NCBI GenBank assembly: GCA_964484185.1
Contig: CAZAEQ010000020.1
Coordinates: 12,749 to 76,748 of the forward strand
DNA: 64,000 bases
Direction: 5' to 3'
DNA from: F1-120-MAGs238 sp964484185
GTDB lineage: Bacteria > Planctomycetota > Phycisphaerae > Phycisphaerales > UBA1924
The translations under genes and the position numbers were made by a program. The notes under the pieces were generated by a model. It was given only the letters and a program-made list of their open reading frames with translations. It was not told the origin of the DNA and searched no databases. Below, one piece after another: positions 9,051 to 17,194 of the stretch (its first letter is position 1; each line of letters begins with the position of its first letter).

Positions 9051-9875
9051 TCATGCGAAGCGATGGGAAAAGTGGTGCAGTGCAATTCCGGCGGCCACGC
9101 CTACGTTGAGCGAATCTGCGTGCGACGTAATCGGAATTCGAACGCGAATCTGAGCCCCAGCCTGTGTTGCAGCAGAGAGGCCCGGCCCTTCCGCTCCCAG
9201 GAGCAGGGCGGGTTTGGAAATATCACGCCATGAGAGCGTGTTCAGATCCACAGCATCAGGTGCGGGGGTGAGGGCGATGGTTGTGAAGCCTGCGGCGTGA
9301 AGGTTTGGGAGATCGCGCGGCAATGATTCAGAGATTGCAAACGGGATTCGCAATACATGACCCATGGAGACGCGAATCGATTTGCGGTACATCGGGTGGC
9401 AGGAATCGGCACTGACCAGTACCGCTGCGCGCGGGCCGCCGAGTGCGGAGGCGGTGCGGAAGATGGAGCCCACGTTGTCGTGGTTGGAGAGTTCTTCGAG
9501 GATGATGAGCGTCTGGGCGGCGGAGAGGAGTTCAGGGAGTGTGGGGAGTGTGCCGGTTTCGCCGCAGGCGAGCATGCCGCGGTGGAACTTGAAACCGACG
9601 ATTGCATCGAGGATGGGTTCGGGGGCGATGTAGACGGGGACGTCGGGAGGCAGGTCGTGCAGGACTTTTTCAGCGCGGGGGAGCCAGTAGTCGGCGATGA
9701 AGACGGAGCGGACTCTATATGTAGATTCGAGGAGGTGGCGGATGACCAGGTCGCCTTCGGCGATGAAGCGATGGAATTGCTTGATGCCGACACGATCGGA
9801 CAACTTGGTGTAGTCGTTCACGCGCGGGTCGGTTGCGCTGGTAATAGGCTGAAGATTGAATCGGGGGGAGGTCAC
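9051..9875 (-). CDS. TrmH/SpoU-family RNA 2'-O-methyltransferase
   Basis: Protein of 274 residues from a GTG start preceded by AGGAT. The N-terminal region (about 1-100) resembles the substrate-binding domain of SpoU methyltransferases (ITSATDPRVNDYTKL, later KFHRGMLACGE). The catalytic SPOUT domain shows motif 1 EELSNHDNVGSIFRTASALG, motif 2 LLGAEGPGLS, and motif 3 IPITSHADSLNVGVAAGIAL, which together form the trefoil knot that binds S-adenosylmethionine. It should methylate a ribose 2'-OH in rRNA or tRNA; the exact target cannot be read from sequence. Length is normal for the family. It diverges from uppP with about 70 nt between starts. Confidence 0.88.
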   Translation of the reverse strand: MTSPRFNLQPITSATDPRVNDYTKLSDRVGIKQFHRFIAEGDLVIRHLLESTYRVRSVFIADYWLPRAEKVLHDLPPDVPVYIAPEPILDAIVGFKFHRGMLACGETGTLPTLPELLSAAQTLIILEELSNHDNVGSIFRTASALGGPRAAVLVSADSCHPMYRKSIRVSMGHVLRIPFAISESLPRDLPNLHAAGFTTIALTPAPDAVDLNTLSWRDISKPALLLGAEGPGLSAATQAGAQIRVRIPITSHADSLNVGVAAGIALHHFSHRFA

Positions 9876-9943
9876 GGGTCGATCCTACTCTGCGGAGTGT
9901 TCGAAGACTGGCGTTGCTGTGAATGGCGTGAATGGGGAGTCGA

Positions 9944-10831
9944 ATGAGTTTTGAAATCTGGCATGCGGTGGTATTGGGGCTCGTCGAGGGGATTACGGAG
10001 TATCTGCCGATCAGTTCCACGGGGCACCTGATTATCGCCGCGGACTTGATGAAATTAGATACTCCGGAGATGCGGGAGTCGGTGAACGCGTTCAACATTG
10101 TGGTGCAGGGCGGGGCGATTCTGGCGGTGGTGGGGTTGTATTGGCCGCGGTTTGTGCAGATTTTGAAGGGGCTGGCTGGAAGGGACCGGGCAGGATTGAA
10201 CTTGCTGGTATGCCTCGGGATTGCCTTCATGCCGGCGGCGATTGCTGGCGTGCTTCTGAAAGATCTTATAGAGAAATACCTATTTTCGGTGACTGCGGTG
10301 GCGATCGCGCTGGTGTTGGGTGGGATGTACATGATGGTTCTGGAGGGGTGGAGGCGGGGGAAGTTCAGTCTGCCCTTGCATCACAAATCGCAATTGGGAT
10401 TGGAAGACATCACGCCGATCAAGGCGCTGCAGATCGGGTTACTTCAGTGCATTGCGATGTGGCCGGGGACGAGTCGATCGATGATGACGATTACGGGCGG
10501 GTATCTGGTGGGGCTGAGGCCTACGGCGGCGGCGGAGTTCAGTTTTTTACTGGGCGTTCCCACATTGACGGCGGCGTGTGGATATAGCTTGTTTAAGAAC
10601 TTGAAGCACGCACATGATGCGAAGCTGCCGAATATGTTTGACACGCTGGGTGTGATGCCGGTGGTGGTGGGGATTGTGGTTGCGGCGGTTTCGGCGGCAA
10701 TTGCGGTGAAATTTCTGGTTGGCGCGTTGAACAGGTCCGGGCTGACGCCATTTGGAATCTATCGCATTGTGCTGGCGGTTGTGCTGATTGGGCTTGTGAT
10801 GCAGGGCATTGTGAGCGTCAGCAAGACTTGA
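9944..10831 (+). CDS. uppP: Undecaprenyl-diphosphatase (BacA/UppP)
   Basis: Integral membrane enzyme that removes a phosphate from undecaprenyl pyrophosphate, recycling the lipid carrier for cell-wall and polysaccharide synthesis. The 295-residue protein has the family's first signature GLVEGITEYLPISSTGHLII at residues 12-31 and the second, MWPGTSRSMM, at about residue 170; both line the active site. There are about eight hydrophobic segments. The ATG at 9944 is preferred over the one four codons upstream because GGGGAG lies at the right distance in front of it. Length is typical (about 270-300). Confidence 0.93.
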   Translation: MSFEIWHAVVLGLVEGITEYLPISSTGHLIIAADLMKLDTPEMRESVNAFNIVVQGGAILAVVGLYWPRFVQILKGLAGRDRAGLNLLVCLGIAFMPAAIAGVLLKDLIEKYLFSVTAVAIALVLGGMYMMVLEGWRRGKFSLPLHHKSQLGLEDITPIKALQIGLLQCIAMWPGTSRSMMTITGGYLVGLRPTAAAEFSFLLGVPTLTAACGYSLFKNLKHAHDAKLPNMFDTLGVMPVVVGIVVAAVSAAIAVKFLVGALNRSGLTPFGIYRIVLAVVLIGLVMQGIVSVSKT

Positions 10832-10841
10832 GCGGCCGAGT

Positions 10842-11159
10842 TCAACTCAGTTTCGTGCCGCATTCGGAGCATTGAGCGGCATCTTTTGAGAGCGTGTATC
10901 CGCACTGCGGGCACACGCCCAGCGGCACCATCCAGTTTGCGATGCGTTGACTGAACCAGGCGATGAGTGCGCCCGGTCCGATGAAGGCAATGCAGGTGAA
11001 GATGGCTGGCATTCCATAGGGCCAGAGTTCAAGGCCAATCCAGTTTGCGGTTCGAAAGACCAGGATGATCGCGGTGATGCCGAAGCCGAGCAGGGCCCAG
11101 ATGAGAGAGCCAAGGCGCAGGAACAGGAGAACTCGCATGCGGCGGTCGGGAGTATTCAT
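10842..11159 (-). CDS. Small two-TM protein with C-terminal zinc ribbon
   Basis: Protein of 105 residues with two hydrophobic segments (about residues 12-34 and 48-70) followed by a compact zinc ribbon, CPQCGY and then CSECG 12 residues later. It is a shorter version of the architecture at 653-1105 and 56725-58173. It ends 11 nt from the convergent uppP stop. Function unknown; the ribbon may be structural or mediate protein contacts. Confidence 0.65.
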   Translation of the reverse strand: MNTPDRRMRVLLFLRLGSLIWALLGFGITAIILVFRTANWIGLELWPYGMPAIFTCIAFIGPGALIAWFSQRIANWMVPLGVCPQCGYTLSKDAAQCSECGTKLS

Positions 11160-11202
11160 ACGCAGATGATACAGACTCGTGGCAGGGCGGTTGCGATGCA
11201 GC

Positions 11203-13512
11203 TTACCGCCAGTTCAGGACTTTCAGAACGTTTGAGTAGTCATCGGTCCAGAGCGGGTCGGAGGGAGTGCGATGCAGGACTTGCCAGTGTGGGTCACGAG
11301 CGATCGGGCCCAGGTCTGAGTCGTTGGCGGAGAGCACGCACCAGATCGAATCGCTTTTAGCTTCTTTCTGGCGATCTGCCGGGGTGGCCACATCGTGTCT
11401 GACGCGAGCAGTGAGGCCAGCATCAGAGGCGAGGGCGGCGATGACAGGCTTGAGATCGAAGAAGACATTGGAGATGTGGGCGACCAGGAGGCCACCGGGG
11501 CGGAGTTTGCGGCGGTACATCGCGACAGCTTCGCGTGTGAGAAGGTGCGTAGGAATTGCATCGGAGCTGAAGGCATCGATGACGATGATGCCGTAGGAAT
11601 GATCGGGGGCCTTTGCGAGTTCGAGTCTTCCGTCGCCAAGTTTGATGTTGATATTGCCACGGGTGTATTTAGGAGAGAGGTAATTGAACAGTGTCTCATC
11701 AGTGGCGATACGAATTACGGCGGAGTCGATCTCGTAGAAATCCATGGTGCAGCCATCTTCGTTGTAGAGCGCGATGGAACCTGCGCCCAGGCCAATGACT
11801 GCGACAGAGTTGAGGCGAGTGCCCAGGGCATCTTCAGTGAGAAGCTGTCCGATGGGCCCGGTTGGGTGGAAATAGGTTGCGGGGCGAATATGCGGGACGA
11901 GATATCTCGCTTCAATCCCGTGAATTGTGGTGCCGTGATAGAGCGTGCGGAAGGCATCGTCCTTACTTGTGGTAACCCGGTGCATTCCGAAGAACGTGCG
12001 CTCGGTGTGTATGGTCTGTCGCTCGCCAAACTGAGCGCGAATCGGATCGTAGAGGAACATGGCCAGGAGCGCGAGAGTAAACATCTGATGCTGACGGAGC
12101 AGCAGGATTCCAAAGCAGAGCATGGCGGGAATTCCGAACATGATGAGGCTGACAAGTGCGGGCGATGTCAATCGCATGGCGTTGACAAAGAACTCTGCCA
12201 GGAGCAGACTCAGAATCAGTCCTGGGAGCAGAAGCCAGACCTGCATTTTGGTCATCGGGCGGTCGGAATTTCCTTCGACTTTCGTTCCTTCACTCGGGCG
12301 AGGTGTAAAGACTGCACTGATCCGCTCAAGCGCGAGTTTGATCGTCTCTGAACTTATCGGCGCAAGAACCAGCGATGCTACTACAGCAAGCTGATATTCA
12401 AAGACGATGGGGAGTGCCACTGGTGCGATGATCGCATTGATGATTCCACCGATCATGCCGCCCAGCGACATGAGCAGGTAGAAGCTTGTGAGATATCTGG
12501 TTGAAGGTCGCTCTGCAGCGAGTTGCCCGTGACAGACCATCGCCGAGGCAAACAGGACGAGCAGGTGCAGACAGAGGACCAGTGCGATCGGATTTCTCGC
12601 GTTAGAGAGGATCAGGAATGCGACGACCGTGGCGGCTCCGGCAAGGGTCCAGCTCCAGCGTTTGATATTCACGCCGCGTGTTGAGAATGCAAAGATGAAG
12701 GAGAGCAAGTACAGAAGCAGAGGAACGACCCAGAGCAGTGGGGCGGCAGCGATGTCGGTAGAGATATATTGTGTGACGCCAAGTGACACGGAGCTGGGCA
12801 CTGCTGCAAGCGCGATCCAACGAAGCTTGGTCCTGCGCGTTGGGGCAGCGGTCAATTCGGTCGCCGCGTCGAGGGCGGTTTGGGGCGCAGGTGAGGAGTT
12901 TCGAAGGGCAAGAATGGCGGCGAACGCGAGGCATCCCAGGAGCGTGAAATAAGCGAAGCCCCAGTACTTACTCTGATCCGAAATTCCAAGCATTGGTTCG
13001 ATCACCAATGGGTAGGCCACTAACCCGAGGATGCTTCCCGCATTGCTTGCTGCATAGAGGAAATAGGGGTCTTTCGCCTGGGCGTGAGAGGTGCGGGCAA
13101 ACCAGGATTGAAGGAGCGGGGCGGAGGTGGCGAGGACGAGAAATGGTGCGCCGGCCGTGAGGCACAGGATGACGATGAGCCAGAAGATAATCGAAATTGT
13201 TTCTCCGGCTGGCAGTCCGGAAAGGTCGAATCGGGCGGGAAGCGATTGCGGCAGAGCGATCGGGAGGGCAATCGCCGCGGCGATGAGGACCCCTGCGTGA
13301 ATTGCCATCTGAAGTTTTAAAGAGAAGTACTTTGTGAGCAGGTGGGCGTAGGTATACCCGGCCAGCAGCAACGCCTGAAAGAACACCATGCAGGTATTCC
13401 ATACGGCCGGGCTGCCGCCAAGAGTGGGCAAAACCATCTTGCCAACGATGGGTTGGACAGCGAAGAGCAGCGCCGCCGAGAGAAACATTGCTATTGCAAA
13501 AATCGGGAGCAT
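11203..13512 (-). CDS. Fused membrane transporter-like / spermidine-synthase-like protein
   Basis: Protein of about 769 residues. The N-terminal two thirds contain many hydrophobic segments, beginning FLSAALLFAVQPIVGKMVLP, a hallmark of the fused MFS/spermidine synthase family. The C-terminal part (from about residue 560) is a class I methyltransferase fold: VIGLGAGSIALY is the nucleotide-binding loop, FYEID the acidic residue after strand 2, and IIVIDAFSSDAIPTHLLT the spermidine-synthase-like active-site loop. Whether it makes polyamines is not established for this fused family. The ATG at 13512 is chosen over an in-frame TTG five codons upstream; no strong ribosome-binding site was found for either. 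Confidence 0.8.
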   Translation of the reverse strand: MLPIFAIAMFLSAALLFAVQPIVGKMVLPTLGGSPAVWNTCMVFFQALLLAGYTYAHLLTKYFSLKLQMAIHAGVLIAAAIALPIALPQSLPARFDLSGLPAGETISIIFWLIVILCLTAGAPFLVLATSAPLLQSWFARTSHAQAKDPYFLYAASNAGSILGLVAYPLVIEPMLGISDQSKYWGFAYFTLLGCLAFAAILALRNSSPAPQTALDAATELTAAPTRRTKLRWIALAAVPSSVSLGVTQYISTDIAAAPLLWVVPLLLYLLSFIFAFSTRGVNIKRWSWTLAGAATVVAFLILSNARNPIALVLCLHLLVLFASAMVCHGQLAAERPSTRYLTSFYLLMSLGGMIGGIINAIIAPVALPIVFEYQLAVVASLVLAPISSETIKLALERISAVFTPRPSEGTKVEGNSDRPMTKMQVWLLLPGLILSLLLAEFFVNAMRLTSPALVSLIMFGIPAMLCFGILLLRQHQMFTLALLAMFLYDPIRAQFGERQTIHTERTFFGMHRVTTSKDDAFRTLYHGTTIHGIEARYLVPHIRPATYFHPTGPIGQLLTEDALGTRLNSVAVIGLGAGSIALYNEDGCTMDFYEIDSAVIRIATDETLFNYLSPKYTRGNINIKLGDGRLELAKAPDHSYGIIVIDAFSSDAIPTHLLTREAVAMYRRKLRPGGLLVAHISNVFFDLKPVIAALASDAGLTARVRHDVATPADRQKEAKSDSIWCVLSANDSDLGPIARDPHWQVLHRTPSDPLWTDDYSNVLKVLNWR

Positions 13513-13570
13513 TGCAAAGTGTAGCAAATGCGCGACTATTTCACAAACTCAGCGGATGGCGGACTACTTG

Positions 13571-14695
13571 CTATTGTCCGAAAAGATTTTTCTCAACAAA
13601 CATGCCCTGTTGTTCAAAGTAGGTCAGGGCTTCCTGCGTGCTGCTGAAGATCTTGGTTGCGGTTTCGGTGATAAATGGAGAGGGGTGCTTTTTGGGCTTC
13701 CAGACGATGTAGACTTCTTTGGTGTGTTCGAAGGCGTGGTGAAGTTCGCGTTCTACGCCGCTGGACAGGCCCGGAATGCCACCGGGGAGTTCGGGGATGT
13801 AGCTGACGATCATGTCGGACTGGTCGACGAGTTTAAAGTCACGCATGTAGATCTGGCCATCGATGTCGCCGGCTATATCCATGATTTCGCGGACACGGAC
13901 TTTGATGGGAGCGCCCGAGGTTTTGCTGCCGCCGAAAGAGTGGGGGGCGACTTCGAGAATATCGCGGCCTTCGCGGGTGGCGGCGATGGCGCGTTCGAGG
14001 AGAAGTTTTTCGTCGACGTCACCTGGATCGAAAGTGATGAAGTGATCGGCGAGGGCAGCGCGGAAGGCATCGATCTCGGCGAGGATGTCGGGCATGTCGA
14101 CGACGTGTGACATCGGGAAACTGGGGTAGACCTTGCGCATACCGGGGCGGCAGATGAGGCGGAAGAGGGTTTGCGTGGTCATCTGATGACGGCCGCGTGA
14201 GAGAATGTAGAACTGCGAGTTGGGGATCGAGCGGCTCATGAGTTCGGTGGCGAGAATTTCTTCTTCGCGCCAGACCATGCAGTCTTTGAGTGTGGCGTCT
14301 ATGTCGTGTTCCTGGTGGAGGCGTGCGTTCACGACTTCGATGTTGTCAACGAGGCAGATGAAGATTTCGGGGTTGAGCAGGGTGATCTGGTCGTAGTCAA
14401 AGGCGGGGAAGAGACCGTGCCGCCAGCGGAAGGTCGCGTGGGTGTTCACGATCATGTTCTTCTGATCGCGGGATTCAGAGATGACGTCTTTAAAGGCAGC
14501 GCGGCGAAGCGAGTTGAGGCGGGAAATCGGAAGATCGAGGATTTTTCCGGGGCGGATATCAGTGCCTTCGCGGTACATCATGTCGCCTACGTGGTGTACA
14601 TGCAGCGCCTCTCCTTGCGTTCCCGCGAACTTCGCGGCGGCGTCCAGGTAAGGCTTTTTTTCCATTCCGATCTGTCCGGTAACAATTGCTCGCAT
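13571..14695 (-). CDS. Protein with degenerate P-loop-like N-terminus and deoxyribosyltransferase-like C-terminus
   Basis: Protein of 374 residues. It starts MRAIVTGQIGMEKKPYLDAA, which looks like a Walker A strand-loop-helix, but the loop reads GQIGMEKKP rather than GxxxxGK[ST], so nucleotide binding is uncertain. The C-terminal roughly 100 residues (IYMRDFKLVDQSDMIVSYIP, then SSGVERELHHAFEHTKEVYIVW, then TKIFSSTQEALTYF) follow the layout of nucleoside 2-deoxyribosyltransferase-like proteins: Asp-rich pocket, [S/T]xGvxxE helix, and a strand after it. The middle part has no family I recognise. An in-frame extension upstream to 14944 has unrelated composition and overlaps the promoter side of the array gene at 14832, so the ATG at 14695 is preferred. 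Possible roles in nucleotide salvage or sensing are inference only. Confidence 0.5.
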   Translation of the reverse strand: MRAIVTGQIGMEKKPYLDAAAKFAGTQGEALHVHHVGDMMYREGTDIRPGKILDLPISRLNSLRRAAFKDVISESRDQKNMIVNTHATFRWRHGLFPAFDYDQITLLNPEIFICLVDNIEVVNARLHQEHDIDATLKDCMVWREEEILATELMSRSIPNSQFYILSRGRHQMTTQTLFRLICRPGMRKVYPSFPMSHVVDMPDILAEIDAFRAALADHFITFDPGDVDEKLLLERAIAATREGRDILEVAPHSFGGSKTSGAPIKVRVREIMDIAGDIDGQIYMRDFKLVDQSDMIVSYIPELPGGIPGLSSGVERELHHAFEHTKEVYIVWKPKKHPSPFITETATKIFSSTQEALTYFEQQGMFVEKNLFGQ

Positions 14696-14831
14696 ATCCA
14701 AGTGTAGATGCCGCCGGGGCCGCTTTCGCGCTGCATCGCTATGATTCGCGGCATGTCCAGTATCATGTGGTGGTATGCTGTAATTCGACGAGAGATGGCG
14801 TGATACGCCGTGATACTCAAGGAGTAGTGGT

Positions 14832-16958
14832 ATGAGCCTCAAGTCCACCAGTGGTGATCGGAAGATGTTTGATGCGCTGGAATCGCGGCAACTGCTCGCT
14901 CCCACAATTACGGCGTTCGATGCTGTTCCGACAAACGTGATCAATCAACTCGACAGCGTTTCACTGCAGGTTACGGTGACGGCGACCGAGGGTGTACGCG
15001 CGGTGACCTTCTTTCGCGATATTGATAACAACGGGCGGTGGTCGCCCGGCACAGATGTTGACCTTGGCGCGGTGTTTACGCCTTCGGCTCCCGATACATA
15101 TTCGCTCACAGTCTCACCAGATTCAGGCTGGACTCGCAACTCGCAGATTTGTGCCGATGCAGTCGGAAACGGCGGGGCGTGGACAGTCGCCGGGCCAACG
15201 GCTCTTGCGCTTACGGTCAATCGTCAGCCAAGCGTGACATCGGTCACAGTTTCGCCAGCGACATTGAATGCCGGACAGGCGATGACGATTCGCGGGCGCG
15301 CATCTGATGATGCCGGTATTCAATTGATGCGGTTTGTGCTCGATCGCAACGAGAACGGCGAGTATGACGCTGGCACTGACACGCTGCTCGGTGATGTGAC
15401 AACGCCCAACGGAAGCGGCGAGTATGTGCTGGCGATCAACGCGGGGCTTGACTGGCCAAACTCGTCGCAGATTATTGGTGATGCGCTTGATTCAAACGGC
15501 ACCTGGTCGCTATCGCCAACGCCAATCTTCGTCACGATTGATAACAATGTAGCGCCGGTCATCGGCGTGACATCCCAGAGCACTTCACGAAGCCAGTCTG
15601 GTGAAGTGATGTTGTTTGTGAGTGCGGCGGTGACAGATCCAACGGGAATTCGAGCGACCACGTTCTTCCTCGATATGGATGGCAATGGTCGCTGGACGCC
15701 CAATATTGATGTGTCGCTTGAGACTTTCTTTGCCACCGGCACCAGCATCACGCGTCAGAATACGTTTGCAACTGATCTCTCTGGACGCACATCTGTGTCG
15801 ATTTGCGTAGATGCGGTTGATACGGCAGGCAACTGGCGTGGCGCAGTAGTGATTGGAAGTGCGACGCAGCCTGCGGCTCCGCAGGTCACCGCTCTCTGGA
15901 TTGAAGAGCAATTCCCGGATGTATTCGAGATCGTCGCAGATGCGAAGGGTCCGGGCCAGTACGGCGCTTCCAGCACCGACATCGCAGAAGTTCAGTTCTT
16001 CATTGACCAGAACAACAACAAAGCGTTCGACGCGCTGACAGACCGGATGCTTGGCGGGCAGACCACGTTTGCAACGCTCGCAAACGGTGAGCGTCGGTTC
16101 ACCGTTATTTTCGATATCAGTTCTGCGCCATGGGATCGCAACGGCGTCTTCGCGGCGGTCATTACCACGGGCACGGGCACCACATTTGGCACACAGCTTT
16201 CGTCCATACGTCAGGCAACAGTGCGTGGAACACTGGGAGGCGTGCCGCTGATTACGTCAATTACGACGGAAGTCGGCATCAATCCCGGCAACGGTTCAAC
16301 GACATTTGCAACTCCAGGGACGGCGGTGCGGGTGACTGCCAACTGGTCAGCGGTGTCTGGGGGTCGCGCCGTGACATTCTTCTTTGATCGCAACAACAAC
16401 GGGCTGTGGGATCCGGCGAACGATTTTGATCTGGGGTTCCGGTTTGTGACTGGCACTTCGGGGACGGTGAATTTCACGAGTGCAGCGCTGCCGGCCTCGG
16501 TTGTTGGGTTTGGATCAATCGCGGCGGCGGTGCAGGACCTTTCCGGCCGCGGCGCGGATGCGTGGGGGCCAGCGCGGACAGATTCAATCCGCCAGATTCG
16601 CGGCGTGCCCGCTGTGTCGAATATCTCTGCGCCGCCATCAACGCCGCTTAATTCGACGTTGACGTTCACGGCGCGGATGAGAGATGACTACGGCGTGAGA
16701 GCTGGATCGGCGTTCCTTGACATCAATGGAAACGGGCTGGACGCGGGCGATCTGAGAGTGACGACGTTCACACGGCTTAGTGGCAATGAACGGGATGGCG
16801 TGTGGCAATTCTCGCTGAATCTGACGGGGCTGGCGGCGGGTACGTATTCGATCTATGTCGCAGGCGTTGATTTCTATACCGGACATTCGAGCCAGCCGGG
16901 TGGCGCGACAAGCGGGCTCTGGGGGCCACGAACCGCGTTTTCGATCACGGTGGTTTGA
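14832..16958 (+). CDS. LEPR-XLL-like exported repeat protein, array copy 1
   Basis: Protein of 708 residues, first of six adjacent paralogues. AAGGAG lies 9 nt before the ATG. The N-terminus FDALESRQLLAP (residues 13-24) matches the LEPR-XLL targeting motif of very large planctomycete surface proteins; there is no classical signal peptide. The body has six modules of about 100-115 residues, each beginning with a beta-rich stretch (Val/Thr alternation as in Ig-like folds) and containing one acidic loop: DIDNNGRWSPGTD, DRNENGEYDAGTD, DMDGNGRWTPNID, DQNNNKAFDALTD, DRNNNGLWDPAND and a shorter DINGNGLDAGD. The end reads GGATSGLWGPRTAFSITVV. Calcium binding by the loops is inferred from their similarity to EF-hand and SdrD-type loops. 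It is closest in reading to copy 3. Confidence 0.8.
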   Translation: MSLKSTSGDRKMFDALESRQLLAPTITAFDAVPTNVINQLDSVSLQVTVTATEGVRAVTFFRDIDNNGRWSPGTDVDLGAVFTPSAPDTYSLTVSPDSGWTRNSQICADAVGNGGAWTVAGPTALALTVNRQPSVTSVTVSPATLNAGQAMTIRGRASDDAGIQLMRFVLDRNENGEYDAGTDTLLGDVTTPNGSGEYVLAINAGLDWPNSSQIIGDALDSNGTWSLSPTPIFVTIDNNVAPVIGVTSQSTSRSQSGEVMLFVSAAVTDPTGIRATTFFLDMDGNGRWTPNIDVSLETFFATGTSITRQNTFATDLSGRTSVSICVDAVDTAGNWRGAVVIGSATQPAAPQVTALWIEEQFPDVFEIVADAKGPGQYGASSTDIAEVQFFIDQNNNKAFDALTDRMLGGQTTFATLANGERRFTVIFDISSAPWDRNGVFAAVITTGTGTTFGTQLSSIRQATVRGTLGGVPLITSITTEVGINPGNGSTTFATPGTAVRVTANWSAVSGGRAVTFFFDRNNNGLWDPANDFDLGFRFVTGTSGTVNFTSAALPASVVGFGSIAAAVQDLSGRGADAWGPARTDSIRQIRGVPAVSNISAPPSTPLNSTLTFTARMRDDYGVRAGSAFLDINGNGLDAGDLRVTTFTRLSGNERDGVWQFSLNLTGLAAGTYSIYVAGVDFYTGHSSQPGGATSGLWGPRTAFSITVV

Positions 16959-17194
16959 GACTTCTGAAAGTATGTGAAGCAATCGAGAATCTGTTTTGAT
17001 CGCAATTGCATCAGCGAGTATCAGAGGTTATCTGAACTGCACTCCCGCACAGCCCCTATGCGCGGCGAGGCTTCAGGTAAGATAACCGCCAGTAGAGATC
17101 AGCGCGACCAAGTCCTTCCATCACACCTCCGATTGTTATGTGTCTCGTGTCAGTGATCTGCTGCGCGAAAGTTGGGTAATTTGGGGGGTGCTGC

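Noticed and set aside
9357..9947. Open 196-codon plus-strand frame opposite the SpoU methyltransferase gene
   Set aside because: Composition (GGAED, GEFFED) is typical of antisense of a high-GC gene; the methyltransferase on the other strand is clear.
14696..14944. 83-codon N-terminal extension of the deoxyribosyltransferase-like protein
   Set aside because: Non-conserved composition, overlaps the start of array copy 1 on the other strand, and the internal ATG at 14695 begins the strand-loop-helix.
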